From: an uncultured bacterium | GTDB taxonomy: Bacteria > Verrucomicrobiota > Kiritimatiellia > RFP12 > UBA1067 | Length of the DNA: 38,277 nucleotides | Assembly: GCA_902802945.1 (NCBI GenBank) | Contig: CADCOC010000021.1 | Coordinates: 27,457-65,733 of the forward strand | Direction of reading: 5' to 3' | Shown here: positions 16,119 to 24,042 of the stretch, piece by piece | Position numbering within the stretch: position 1 is the first letter of the stretch | How the letters are laid out: every line of letters starts with the position of its first letter | Translations under genes and position numbers: made by a program | Notes under the pieces: generated by a model | The model's database searches: none | Told to the model about the DNA's origin: nothing | Seen by the model: the letters and a program-made list of their open reading frames with translations, nothing else

Positions 16119-17135
16119 ATGGCGTCATCCCGCATTTCCGTAATCTTGCTGTTCGCCGCCCTGCACGCGGCGGCGTACGGCGTGGCATTCACGAATCCCG
16201 TTTGGCGGGTCGGCACGGCCGATCCCACATGCTGGCAGGCTGGCGGTGACTACTATCTCACATCAACATCCAGGGCATTGTTGAAAAGCCCAGACCTTAT
16301 ACATTGGCGGAAGGTGCGCGGTGACTTCCTCGCCCCAGGCGAGCGCGCGCGAGTGAAGCGTGCTTGGCGCGGGATATGGGCACCTGACGTGGTGCGCATC
16401 GGCAACGTATGGAATCTCTACGTCTCGTATTGGAACGGCGCGGAGAACACGGCCATCGCTGTCTACACGAGCGACCGTCCAGAAGGCCCGTTCACGAACG
16501 GCGTGATCGTGACGGACGGGCGAGTGACGGGCATCTTCGACACGATTGACCCCGAAGTGGTGAAAGACCCGGAAACGGGGAAGGTGTGGATGTTCTTCGG
16601 CTCAGTTGGTAAGGTACACCGCGTGGAACTGACGGCGGACGGGCGCGCGCTTGCACCGGGTGCCAAATACGTTCACGTGGCGGGGCTTCACGCAGACGAT
16701 CCCAAAGCGCATCCGCACCGCCGCCGCGTGTTCGAGGGCACGTACCTGTATCGGCGCAAGGGCTGGTGGTATCTCTTCGCGAGTTCGGGCGAATACAACA
16801 ACGGCACGTATGCCGTCGTGGTGGGGCGCGCGCGGCGGATCACTGACGATTTCACGGACCGCGCCGGACGGCTGATGAAGGAAGGTTTTGCCGAGAAGAT
16901 TCTCAGCTCGCGGCCGGGAGACCGATTCTACGGACCCGGACACAACGGCGAAATCTTCGCCGCGCCGTCCGGACGCACTTACATGATCTACCACTGCCAC
17001 GACCGGGAAGTCGCGCCTTACAAGCCAGACGGCTACAACCCGCGTCCGCTCTTCCTGCAGGAAATCTTCTGGGACGCGGAAGGTTGGCCGTATTTCGAGA
17101 CAGGACGCCCCGCCGCGACGGGCGAGTTCCGCTGA
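16119..17135 (+). CDS. Exported GH43-type glycoside hydrolase
   Basis: 338 residues starting with a signal peptide (ISVILLFAALHAAAYG). The five-bladed propeller motifs are present: GTADPTCWQAGGDYYLTST with the predicted base Asp35, FDTIDPEVVKDP with Asp144 as the pKa modulator, and RRRVFEGTYLYRRKGWWYLF with Glu206 as the general acid. Probable activity is hydrolysis of terminal arabinose, xylose or galactose from plant or host glycans outside the cytoplasm; the specificity cannot be read from sequence. Last gene of the operon. Its TGA stop (17133-17135) directly abuts the stop of the convergent nucleoside phosphorylase gene, leaving no room for a terminator. Confidence 0.9.
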   Translation: MASSRISVILLFAALHAAAYGVAFTNPVWRVGTADPTCWQAGGDYYLTSTSRALLKSPDLIHWRKVRGDFLAPGERARVKRAWRGIWAPDVVRIGNVWNLYVSYWNGAENTAIAVYTSDRPEGPFTNGVIVTDGRVTGIFDTIDPEVVKDPETGKVWMFFGSVGKVHRVELTADGRALAPGAKYVHVAGLHADDPKAHPHRRRVFEGTYLYRRKGWWYLFASSGEYNNGTYAVVVGRARRITDDFTDRAGRLMKEGFAEKILSSRPGDRFYGPGHNGEIFAAPSGRTYMIYHCHDREVAPYKPDGYNPRPLFLQEIFWDAEGWPYFETGRPAATGEFR

Positions 17136-17954
17136 TCAGCAGGCGAGGATGAAGTCCTCGACGAGTCCGGACATCACGCCTTGCGCGGTTTTCGTGGCCG
17201 TGAGCACCTCCTCATGGCAGAGGGGGCGCGGAGAAATGCCGGCGGCGAGGTTCGAGACGAGCGAGAGTCCCGCCACCTGGATGCCGCATGCGCGCGCGAA
17301 GACGGCTTCGGGGACAGTGCTCATGCCCACAACGTCGGCGCCGATGTGTCCGTATGCGCGGATTTCGGCGGGCGTCTCGAAGACCGGGCCTGACGTAAAT
17401 GCGTAGATTCCCTCCATCACGCGCAGGCCGCGTCTGTTCGCGGCGCCGTGCAGCACGTCGCGCAGGTGCTTGGTGTAGACCTCCGTCATGTCGGGGAAGC
17501 GCGGCCCCCAGCCTTCGACCACCGGGCCGATTAGCGGGTTGATGCCCACGGTGTTGATGTGGTCCTTTAGGATCACGAAATCGCCGGGTTTGAGCGCGGG
17601 GTTGATGCCGCCCGCCGCGTTCGTGAGAAGGATCTTCGTTCCGCCCATGCGCCGGAGCAGCTCCACGGGGAAGACGACGGTCTCCCAGCCTACGCCCTCG
17701 TACCAGTGGCGGCGTCCGCAGAAGGCGGCCACGCGACGTCCGGCGCGCTCGTACAGCCAGAACTCGCCGGTGTGTCCCACGACGGTCGCGGCGCCGAGTC
17801 CGGGGATGTCCGCGTAGGGAATGCGCGCGAACGTGCGGTCGGCTGAAAGCGCGTCGGCCCAGCCGCTGCCAAGCACAATTGCGACATCCGGCGGACGCTC
17901 GAAGCAGACGTCTGGCAGGAAGTCTGCCATGCGGTCGAACAATTTCAAATCCAT
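17136..17954 (-). CDS. punA: Purine nucleoside phosphorylase
   Basis: The 272-residue enzyme belongs to the trimeric (PNP/MTAP class) family and cleaves purine ribonucleosides with phosphate in salvage. Motifs in order: VAIVLGSGWADAL (phosphate-binding start), VVGHTGEFWL, FCGRRHWYEG (catalytic His-containing loop), KILLTNAAGGINP, SGPVFETPAEIRAYGHIGAD and VGMSTVPEAVFARACG. I chose the ATG at 17954, preceded by AAGAAAGGTGG; upstream in-frame codons lack a ribosome-binding site and give a non-family extension. An extended -10 (TGGTATCAT) lies on the minus strand at 17987-17995. The gene is divergent from ribH. Confidence 0.93.
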   Translation of the reverse strand: MDLKLFDRMADFLPDVCFERPPDVAIVLGSGWADALSADRTFARIPYADIPGLGAATVVGHTGEFWLYERAGRRVAAFCGRRHWYEGVGWETVVFPVELLRRMGGTKILLTNAAGGINPALKPGDFVILKDHINTVGINPLIGPVVEGWGPRFPDMTEVYTKHLRDVLHGAANRRGLRVMEGIYAFTSGPVFETPAEIRAYGHIGADVVGMSTVPEAVFARACGIQVAGLSLVSNLAAGISPRPLCHEEVLTATKTAQGVMSGLVEDFILAC

Positions 17955-17986
17955 TATGTACCACCTTTCTTTGATTGGCTGGCGAT

Positions 17987-17995
17987 ATGATACCA
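17987..17995 (-). promoter_or_regulatory. Extended -10 promoter for the nucleoside phosphorylase
   Basis: On the minus strand TGGTATCAT ends 33 bases before the ATG at 17954. No clear -35 is visible. Confidence 0.45.
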
Positions 17996-18069
17996 TATTT
18001 GCGGACATGCGGGATGCGTTTTTTTTCCTGGCCATCTTACATTTTTGTCGCATCGGCGGCGTTTTGGGG

Positions 18070-18098
18070 TTGCGTATCCGCCCCTGGCGTGCGATAAT
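18070..18098 (+). promoter_or_regulatory. Promoter for ribH
   Basis: TTGCGT (18070-18075), exactly 17 bases, then GATAAT (18093-18098). The leader to the ribH ATG is only about 25 bases, too short for an FMN riboswitch. Confidence 0.6.
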
Positions 18099-18130
18099 AG
18101 GGGCGTTCTTGACCATCAAAGGACGTCGAC

Positions 18131-18592
18131 ATGAAAGAAATAGAAGGAAAGCTTACGGCCAAAGGCCTGAAAATCGCGCTCGTGGCGAGCCGGTTCAACT
18201 CGTTCCTCGTGGAGCAGCTCGTGAAGGGCGCGGCGGACGCGTTCAACCGCCTCGGCGGCGACGCCGCAGGGCTCGTGCTCGTGCGCGTGCCGGGTGCCTA
18301 CGAAATCCCCGTGACGGCGAAGAAGCTCGCCGCGTCGAAGAAGTTCGACGCCGTGGTGGGCCTCGGCGCGGTCGTGCAGGGCGCGACGGCGCACGCCGCG
18401 CTCATCAACGAGACGACAGCGCGCGCGTTCACGGAGATTGCGCTTGAGACGGGCGTGCCCGTCGTAGATGGCGTGGTGAGCGCCGAGAACCTCGAGCAGG
18501 CGGTCGAGCGCTGCGGCACCAAGCAGGGCAACAAGGGCTTTGCGGCGATGCAGGCGGCAATTGAGCTCGCGAACGTCCTGAAGCAGATTTGA
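18131..18592 (+). CDS. ribH: 6,7-dimethyl-8-ribityllumazine synthase
   Basis: The penultimate riboflavin enzyme condenses 5-amino-6-ribitylaminouracil with dihydroxybutanone phosphate. The 153-residue length is typical. ALVASRFNSFLVEQLVKGA carries the family RFN motif. RVPGAYEIPVTAKKLA, VVGLGAVVQGATAHAALIN (with the conserved His) and VVSAENLEQAVERCGTKQGN match the substrate-binding loops. No other rib genes are nearby, so it is an orphan in this neighbourhood. The ribosome-binding region is the weak AAAGGACG before the ATG. Confidence 0.93.
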   Translation: MKEIEGKLTAKGLKIALVASRFNSFLVEQLVKGAADAFNRLGGDAAGLVLVRVPGAYEIPVTAKKLAASKKFDAVVGLGAVVQGATAHAALINETTARAFTEIALETGVPVVDGVVSAENLEQAVERCGTKQGNKGFAAMQAAIELANVLKQI

Positions 18593-18629
18593 CAACCAAC
18601 CAAACACCAAAGAAAAAGGAAAAACCAAA

Positions 18630-19862
18630 ATGGCAGTAAAGAAAGTTGCGTTTCTGACGGCCGGCGGACTCGCGCCGTGCCTCAGTTCCTCGATCGGATT
18701 CCTGATCGACACGTACACGAAGAAAGCTCCTGAAGTGGAGATGATCGGCTACATCAACGGTTACATGGGCCTCCTGAAGGGCGAGTCCATTCCCGTGACG
18801 CCGGAAGTGCGCAAGAACGCGCTCCTCCTCACGCAGCACGGCGGCAGCCCGATCGGCAACAGCCGCGTGAAGCTCACGAACGTGAAGGACTGCGTGAAGC
18901 GCGGCCTCGTGAAGGAAGGCGAGGATCCGCTCAAGGTGGCGGCCGACCAGCTCGTGAAGGACGGCGTGGACGTGCTGCACACGATCGGCGGTGACGACAC
19001 GAACACGACCGCGGCCGATCTCGCGGCATATCTCGCGAAGAACAACTACAAGCTCATCGTGGTTGGCCTCCCGAAGACGATCGACAATGACGTCTACCCG
19101 ATCAAGCAGTCGCTCGGCGCATACACTGCCGCCGAGGAGGGAGCGCAGTTCTTCGCGAACGTCGTGAAGGAAAACAGCGCCAACCCGCGCTCGCTCATCA
19201 TCCACGAGGTGATGGGGCGCAACTGCGGCTGGCTCACGGCGTTCACAGCGATCTACTACACCAAGCTTCTCAAGCGGCGGATCAAGTTCTTGCCGGAATT
19301 CGGCCTCACCCGCGAGCGTCAGTCGATCCACGCGGTGTACGTGCCCGAGTCGCGCGTCAACTTCGCGTCCGAGGCCGAGCGCCTGCGCAAGATCATGGAC
19401 AAGTACGACTGCGTGAACATCTTCGTCTCCGAGGGCGCCTGCGTGAAGGAGATCATCAAGGAGATGCAGAAGCGCGGCGAGGAAATCCCCATGGACGCCT
19501 TCGGCCACCCGCGGCTCGACAAGGTGAACGTGGGCCAGTGGTTCGCGAAGCGCTTCGGCGAACTCCTGGGTGCGGAGAAGACGCAGGTGTTCAAGAGCGG
19601 CTACTTCGCCCGCTCGGCCGCGCCGTGCAAGAAGGACCTCCAGCTCATCCAGCTCTGCGCCGAGAAGGCCGTCGAGTGCGCCCTCGCGGGCGTGGGCGGC
19701 GTGATTGGCAAGGACGAGGACCACCACAACGACCTCCGTGCGTGTGAATTCGAGCGCATCAAGGGCGGCAAGCCGTTCAACGTGCGCAACTCGCGCTTCC
19801 GCAAGCTCCTGGTCTCAATCGGCCAGCCGCGTCCGCGCAAGACCCGCGTCGTGAAGAAGTAA
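18630..19862 (+). CDS. pfp: Pyrophosphate-dependent 6-phosphofructokinase
   Basis: Interconverts fructose 6-phosphate and fructose 1,6-bisphosphate using PPi, so it serves glycolysis and gluconeogenesis. The 410-residue protein shows VAFLTAGGLAPCLSSSIG at the N-terminus and LHTIGGDDTNTTA, where GGDD rather than GGDG is the hallmark of PPi rather than ATP use. VVGLPKTIDNDVYP (the Lys of PKTIDND also marks PPi enzymes) and EVMGRNCGWLTA in the sugar-phosphate site follow. An AAAAAGGAAAAACC purine tract precedes the ATG. It is 37 bases after ribH and 22 bases before a HAD-like gene. Confidence 0.93.
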   Translation: MAVKKVAFLTAGGLAPCLSSSIGFLIDTYTKKAPEVEMIGYINGYMGLLKGESIPVTPEVRKNALLLTQHGGSPIGNSRVKLTNVKDCVKRGLVKEGEDPLKVAADQLVKDGVDVLHTIGGDDTNTTAADLAAYLAKNNYKLIVVGLPKTIDNDVYPIKQSLGAYTAAEEGAQFFANVVKENSANPRSLIIHEVMGRNCGWLTAFTAIYYTKLLKRRIKFLPEFGLTRERQSIHAVYVPESRVNFASEAERLRKIMDKYDCVNIFVSEGACVKEIIKEMQKRGEEIPMDAFGHPRLDKVNVGQWFAKRFGELLGAEKTQVFKSGYFARSAAPCKKDLQLIQLCAEKAVECALAGVGGVIGKDEDHHNDLRACEFERIKGGKPFNVRNSRFRKLLVSIGQPRPRKTRVVKK

Positions 19863-19884
19863 CTTAAAGGTGGAGCCTAAAGAA

Positions 19885-20574
19885 ATGGCAGAAGCAGAGA
19901 AAGAAAATTCGGCGCCGGTTCGCGGCGTGGTCGTGGAGTTCGACTTCACGGCAATCGACGGAGGCCAGCTCCTGTTCGACACGGCGAAGAAGATCCTCGC
20001 CGCGAAGGGCGTTGACCTTACGATCAAGCTTGAGGCGCTGCACCTCGCTGGCGGCAACTACCAGGGCGGACTCGCCGAGCTGTTCCGCACGCTCGACAAG
20101 AAGTGCGACGCGGCCGCCACGGCTCGCGACCTGCACGACGCATTCGGCAAGGCGCTGACCGAGCGGGCCGTCGCTGCGGTGACGCCTGGCTTCAAGGCTT
20201 TTGTCTCCGCGCTCGTGGAGCGTGGCGTGAAGGTGGTGATCGCAACGCGGTCAAACCTCGATACGCTCCGCCCCGCGTTCGAGGGCTTCGACCCCGAGAA
20301 GGTGGTGCTCTACGCCGAGCCGTCGATGACGTACGGCAACGGCAAGTGGGACGCCTGGCGTCGTGCGTGCAGCCAGAACGGCCTCGTGGACGTCCTGACG
20401 GTCGCCGTGACCGGCAGTGGCTTCGGCGTGAAAGCCGCCCTCGTGGCTGGCATGAGCGCCATCGCCGTGGTCCACGAGCATGTGGCGTACCAGGACTTCG
20501 GCGGTTCGGACGTAGCGGTTGAATCCTTCGACGCGAGTCTCGCCGACGAGGTGTTCCGCATGCTGCACATGTAA
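19885..20574 (+). CDS. HAD-superfamily-like protein with degenerate catalytic motifs
   Basis: A 229-residue protein with the HAD layout. Motif I is VVVEFDFTAIDGG, motif II VVIATRSNLDTL, motif III the Lys in YGNGKWDAWRRA and motif IV VTGSGFGVKAALVAGMSAI. The nucleophile Asp20 is kept. The second Asp of DxD is Thr, and both acidic residues of the GDSxxD motif are missing. Phosphatase or beta-phosphoglucomutase activity is therefore doubtful, and a binding or regulatory role is possible. I chose ATG 19885, with AAAGGTGGAG upstream, over GTG 19870. The stop is two bases before mazG; pfp lies just upstream. Confidence 0.72.
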   Translation: MAEAEKENSAPVRGVVVEFDFTAIDGGQLLFDTAKKILAAKGVDLTIKLEALHLAGGNYQGGLAELFRTLDKKCDAAATARDLHDAFGKALTERAVAAVTPGFKAFVSALVERGVKVVIATRSNLDTLRPAFEGFDPEKVVLYAEPSMTYGNGKWDAWRRACSQNGLVDVLTVAVTGSGFGVKAALVAGMSAIAVVHEHVAYQDFGGSDVAVESFDASLADEVFRMLHM

Positions 20575-20576
20575 CG

Positions 20577-21380
20577 ATGACAGGCATCGAGAGATTGCAT
20601 TCCATCATGGTCCGTCTCCGCGACCCGGAGACGGGCTGTCCGTGGGATTGTGTGCAGACGCTGTCTTCCCTCAAGCCCTGCGTGCTGGAGGAGACGTACG
20701 AACTCCTCGCGGCGATGGACCGTCCGGAAGACCGCGCGAACTACGTGGAGGAGCTCGGCGACGTGCTCCTCCAGGTGATGTTCCAGTGCGTCATGGCCGA
20801 GCAGGCGGGGACGTTCTCGTTCGATGACGTGGCGAACGCTATCTCGGACAAGCTTGTCCGCCGTCACCCGCACGTGTTCGGCGACGTGGTGGCGAAGGAT
20901 CCCGCCACGGTGCTGAAGAACTGGGAGCAGATCAAGCAGCAGGAGCACAAGAAGGAGACGCGCCACAGCGCGCTCGACGGCGTGCCGTCCGCCCTGCCCG
21001 CGCTCTTGAAGGCGCAACGTACGGCCGAGAAGGCCGCGCGCGTGGGCTTCGACTGGAAGGATTCGTCCGGCGTCCTCGACAAGATCGAGGAGGAAATCGG
21101 CGAACTGCGCGAGGCCGTGGCCGAACGCACGAGCGAGAACCCGGAGGACTCCGTCCACGTGAAGGAGGAGCTGGGCGACCTGCTCTTCGCCGTCACCAAC
21201 TACGCGCGGCACCTGAAGGTGGACGCCGAGAGTGCGCTCGAGGGCACCACGGCGAAGTTTGCGCGGCGCTTCCGCGCCGTCGAGGCCGCCGCGAAGGCAC
21301 AGGGGCGCGACCTCAAGACGATGACCCTTGCCGAAATGGACGCGCTCTGGGAAAAGGCCAAGAAAAACGAGTGGAAGTAG
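20577..21380 (+). CDS. mazG: Nucleoside triphosphate pyrophosphohydrolase
   Basis: House-cleaning enzyme that converts (d)NTPs to NMPs plus PPi. It has 267 residues and two all-alpha MazG repeats. The N-terminal one has GCPWDCVQTLSSLKPCVLEE with ETYELL and the EELGD metal motif (NYVEELGDVLLQ). The C-terminal one has DKIEEEIGELREAV and VKEELGDLLFAVTNYAR. RRHPHVFGDV, which links the two, is characteristic. The usual WDxxQTHxSL reads WDCVQTLSSL. It begins 2 bases after the HAD-like gene, so the two are translationally linked, and it overlaps ispH by 10 bases. Confidence 0.93.
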   Translation: MTGIERLHSIMVRLRDPETGCPWDCVQTLSSLKPCVLEETYELLAAMDRPEDRANYVEELGDVLLQVMFQCVMAEQAGTFSFDDVANAISDKLVRRHPHVFGDVVAKDPATVLKNWEQIKQQEHKKETRHSALDGVPSALPALLKAQRTAEKAARVGFDWKDSSGVLDKIEEEIGELREAVAERTSENPEDSVHVKEELGDLLFAVTNYARHLKVDAESALEGTTAKFARRFRAVEAAAKAQGRDLKTMTLAEMDALWEKAKKNEWK

Positions 21381-22234
21381 TTGCTATAGAGCCTCATGGG
21401 TTTTGCATGGGTGTGAAGGCGGCCGTTGAGAAAGCCTCTCGCACCCTTTCGCTTTCTCATGCCAAGACGGTATACTGCCTCCATGAGCTCGTACACAACG
21501 AGCAGGTGGTGTCTGATTTGAAGGCACGCGGGATGCTCTTCGTCGACTCGCTTGACAACGTGCCTGATGGCGCCACCGTGCTCTTCAGCGCGCACGGCGT
21601 AGCGCCGGCGGTGCGCGATAAGGCGCAAAGGCGTGGGCTGGAGGTCGTAGACGCGACCTGTCCGTTCGTCGCGCGCGCGCACCGCACCGCGCGCGATTTC
21701 GCCGCACGAGGCGTGCCGGTGGTAGTGGTTGGGCACGCAGAGCACGCGGAAGTGCTTGGAATCGTCGGCGAGATATCAGAGTGCGGCGTTGTCGCCTCGC
21801 CCGAAGATGTGGCGGCGCTGCCCTATCCCGAAAGCTCGCCGCTCGGAGTCCTGTGCCAGACGACAATGTCGTCTGGAACCGTACGCACCGTGCTGGATGC
21901 GCTGAAGGCGCGCTATTCACGCCTTGAAACTCCCCCGGCGGCGGACATCTGCATGGCCACGCGCGACCGGCAGCGCGCGGTAGAGGCTTTCGTGCGAGGC
22001 GGCGGCGACGGCGTGCTCGTGCTGGGCAGCGCGGGCAGCTCGAACTCGAACCGCCTCGTCGAGGTAGCCCGCGCTGCGGGCGCGGCGTTTGCGGCGCGGG
22101 CGGGCACGTTGGACGAGGTGCGCGCAATCGACTTCGCCGGCGTAGGGCGACTCGGCGTGACTGCCGGCGCATCCACGCCAGAGAATTTTCTGGAGCGTAC
22201 CGTTGAAATGCTCTCCGTCGCCCCGCGCAAGTGA
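21371..22234 (+). CDS. ispH: 4-hydroxy-3-methylbut-2-enyl diphosphate reductase
   Basis: Last enzyme of the MEP isoprenoid pathway; its [4Fe-4S] cluster reduces HMBPP to IPP and DMAPP. It has 287 residues with the three cluster cysteines at about Cys12 (PHGFCMGV), Cys97 (VDATCPFV) and Cys194 (ADICMATRDRQ). LVHNEQVV, LFSAHGVAP, CQTTMSSGT and GSSNSNRL are the other family motifs. It starts with a GTG inside the last codons of mazG, a 10-base overlap implying translational coupling. Confidence 0.94.
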   Translation: MEVVAIEPHGFCMGVKAAVEKASRTLSLSHAKTVYCLHELVHNEQVVSDLKARGMLFVDSLDNVPDGATVLFSAHGVAPAVRDKAQRRGLEVVDATCPFVARAHRTARDFAARGVPVVVVGHAEHAEVLGIVGEISECGVVASPEDVAALPYPESSPLGVLCQTTMSSGTVRTVLDALKARYSRLETPPAADICMATRDRQRAVEAFVRGGGDGVLVLGSAGSSNSNRLVEVARAAGAAFAARAGTLDEVRAIDFAGVGRLGVTAGASTPENFLERTVEMLSVAPRK

Positions 22235-22240
22235 TATTTG

Positions 22241-22249
22241 TGGTATAAT
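22241..22249 (+). promoter_or_regulatory. Extended -10 promoter (TGGTATAAT) for prfB
   Basis: TGGTATAAT lies 22 bases before the prfB ATG and just after the ispH stop. A GAGGTAG ribosome-binding site follows. No clear -35 is present. Confidence 0.6.
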
Positions 22250-22271
22250 GTAGCGGCTTACGCGAGGTAGT

Positions 22272-23420
22272 ATGGCTGAAGAAGTGAAAGAAAAACTGCT
22301 GGAACCTGAAGAGGTTCGCCAGCGCATTGAAAAGCTGAAGGTTTCCGTCGGCGAGATGGCCGCCTACATCGGCATAGACGAGCGTCGCCGCCGTCTGGCC
22401 GAGCTGGAGGGTCTGCAGGCGGGCGCGGACTTCTGGAACGACCAGGCGAAGGCGAAGGACGTGATCGCCAAGACGAACGCTGAGCGCGCCTACGTGGTGC
22501 CGTTCGACGCGCTCCTGAAGAGCGTGGACGACGCGGCCGTGATGTTCGAGCTCGCCGAGATGGAGGAGGGGCCTGCGCAGCAGACTGCTCTCAAGGACAC
22601 GCTGGCGGAGTGCGCGAAGGCGGACGAGTACTTCGCCAAGCTGAGGATGCAGTCGCTCCTCGGCGGCAAGTTCGACGCCTGCAACGTGTTCGTGAAACTC
22701 CACGCCGGACAGGGCGGCACCGAGGCGTGCGACTGGGTGACGATGCTCTACCGCATGTACCAGCGCTACGCCGAGGACCAGGGCTGGAAGATCGAGGAGT
22801 ACGACCAGCAGCCTGGCGAAGAAGCCGGCCTGAAGGACGTCTACTTCCGCATCGAGGGACCCTACGCCTACGGCATCATGAAGGCCGAACGCGGCATCCA
22901 CCGCCTCGTGCGCATCTCGCCGTTCGACGCGAACAAGCGCCGGCAGACCTCATTCGCCTCCGTCGAGACGGTTGCCGAGATCAACGACGACATCGACGTG
23001 GAGATCAAGGACGAGGACCTGCGCATCGATACATACCGCTCCGGCGGCGCGGGCGGACAGCACGTCAACAAGACCGACTCGGCGGTGCGCCTCACGCACC
23101 TCCCAACCGGCATCGTGGTGGCCTGCCAGAAGGAACGCTCGCAGCACATGAACAAGGAAAAGGCCATGAACATGCTGCGCGCCCAGCTCTACGAATACTA
23201 CGAGGACCAGAAGAAGGCCGAGATGGACCGCTTCTACGGCGCGAAGTCCGCCAACGGCTGGGGCAGTCAGATTCGGTCGTACGTATTTTGTCCCTACACG
23301 ATGGTGAAGGACCTCCGCACCGAGTACGAGACGAGCGACGTGGACGGCGTGATGGACGGCCACATCCAGCCGTTCGTCGAGGCTTGGTTACAGCAACAGG
23401 CGGCCAAGAAAACGGCATGA
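22272..23420 (+). CDS. prfB: Peptide chain release factor 2
   Basis: Terminates translation at UGA and UAA. The protein has 382 residues. The class-defining SPF tripeptide is Ser216-Pro217-Phe218 (VRISPFDANKRRQTSF), and the catalytic GGQ at 261-263 lies in SGGAGGQHVNKTDSAVRLTH. The N-terminal helical domain is continuous (VGEMAAYIGIDERRRRLAEL), with no internal TGA or slippery CTT-TGA site, so the programmed +1 frameshift used by many bacteria to regulate prfB is absent. Its stop overlaps the tsaB start (ATGA). Confidence 0.94.
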   Translation: MAEEVKEKLLEPEEVRQRIEKLKVSVGEMAAYIGIDERRRRLAELEGLQAGADFWNDQAKAKDVIAKTNAERAYVVPFDALLKSVDDAAVMFELAEMEEGPAQQTALKDTLAECAKADEYFAKLRMQSLLGGKFDACNVFVKLHAGQGGTEACDWVTMLYRMYQRYAEDQGWKIEEYDQQPGEEAGLKDVYFRIEGPYAYGIMKAERGIHRLVRISPFDANKRRQTSFASVETVAEINDDIDVEIKDEDLRIDTYRSGGAGGQHVNKTDSAVRLTHLPTGIVVACQKERSQHMNKEKAMNMLRAQLYEYYEDQKKAEMDRFYGAKSANGWGSQIRSYVFCPYTMVKDLRTEYETSDVDGVMDGHIQPFVEAWLQQQAAKKTA

Positions 23421-24034
23421 ACATCCTCGCGATAGACAGGTCCACGGACACGCAGTCCGTCGCCCTTGCGCTTGACGGCAAGGTGTGCGCGAAGGTTTTC
23501 GCGGGCCTGGACTCTCGCGCAAGCGACTGGCCTGTGAAGATCCGCGATTTTCTCGCCGCATACGGAAAGACTGTGCGCGACCTCGACCAAGTGCTAGTGG
23601 GGCAGGGGCCTGGCAGCTTCGCCGGTATCCGTGCCGCGCTTGCGTTTGCGCAGGGGATCGCCCTCGGCAATCCGTCCTGCACGGTCGTGGGCCTGCCCAG
23701 CACATACGCTCTCACGCGGGACGGTGCGCACACGGTCGTAATCGGCGACGCCCGCCGCGACCGCTACTGGGTGGCGGTCTACGACGGCGTGCAGGCAGTC
23801 GGCGACTTCACGCTCGTGGGCAAGGACGGGCTTAGCGCCGCCGTGCCCGAACACTACGCCGTGGTCACGCCGGACGGAGCGCGCATAGAGCCGCTTCTCT
23901 CCGCCGTATTCGGCCACCACTACAAGGGCTCGCTCACGCCGCTCGCGTCGCATCTCCTCGAAGTAGCGCTCGCCCACCCCGAGCTGCCGCGTCCCGAGCC
24001 GCTGCCACTTTACCTACAGCCTCCAGTCCGCTGA
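23417..24034 (+). CDS. tsaB: tRNA threonylcarbamoyladenosine biosynthesis protein TsaB
   Basis: Partner of TsaD and TsaE in t6A37 modification of tRNA. It has 205 residues. MNILAIDRSTDTQSVALALD is the ASKHA phosphate-1 start and VLVGQGPGSFAGIRAALAFAQG is the family signature. The C-terminal part is short, as in other bacterial TsaB proteins. The ATG overlaps the prfB stop by four bases. TsaD and TsaE are not in the window. Confidence 0.9.
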   Translation: MNILAIDRSTDTQSVALALDGKVCAKVFAGLDSRASDWPVKIRDFLAAYGKTVRDLDQVLVGQGPGSFAGIRAALAFAQGIALGNPSCTVVGLPSTYALTRDGAHTVVIGDARRDRYWVAVYDGVQAVGDFTLVGKDGLSAAVPEHYAVVTPDGARIEPLLSAVFGHHYKGSLTPLASHLLEVALAHPELPRPEPLPLYLQPPVR

Positions 24035-24042
24035 AGATTGCA

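Noticed and set aside
18098..18130. FMN riboswitch upstream of ribH
   Set aside because: Only ~25 bases separate the likely transcription start from the ATG, far too short.
22610..23416. Apparent N-terminal extension of TsaB
   Set aside because: It lies in another frame of prfB and is Arg/Pro-rich; TsaB starts at the ATGA overlap at 23417.
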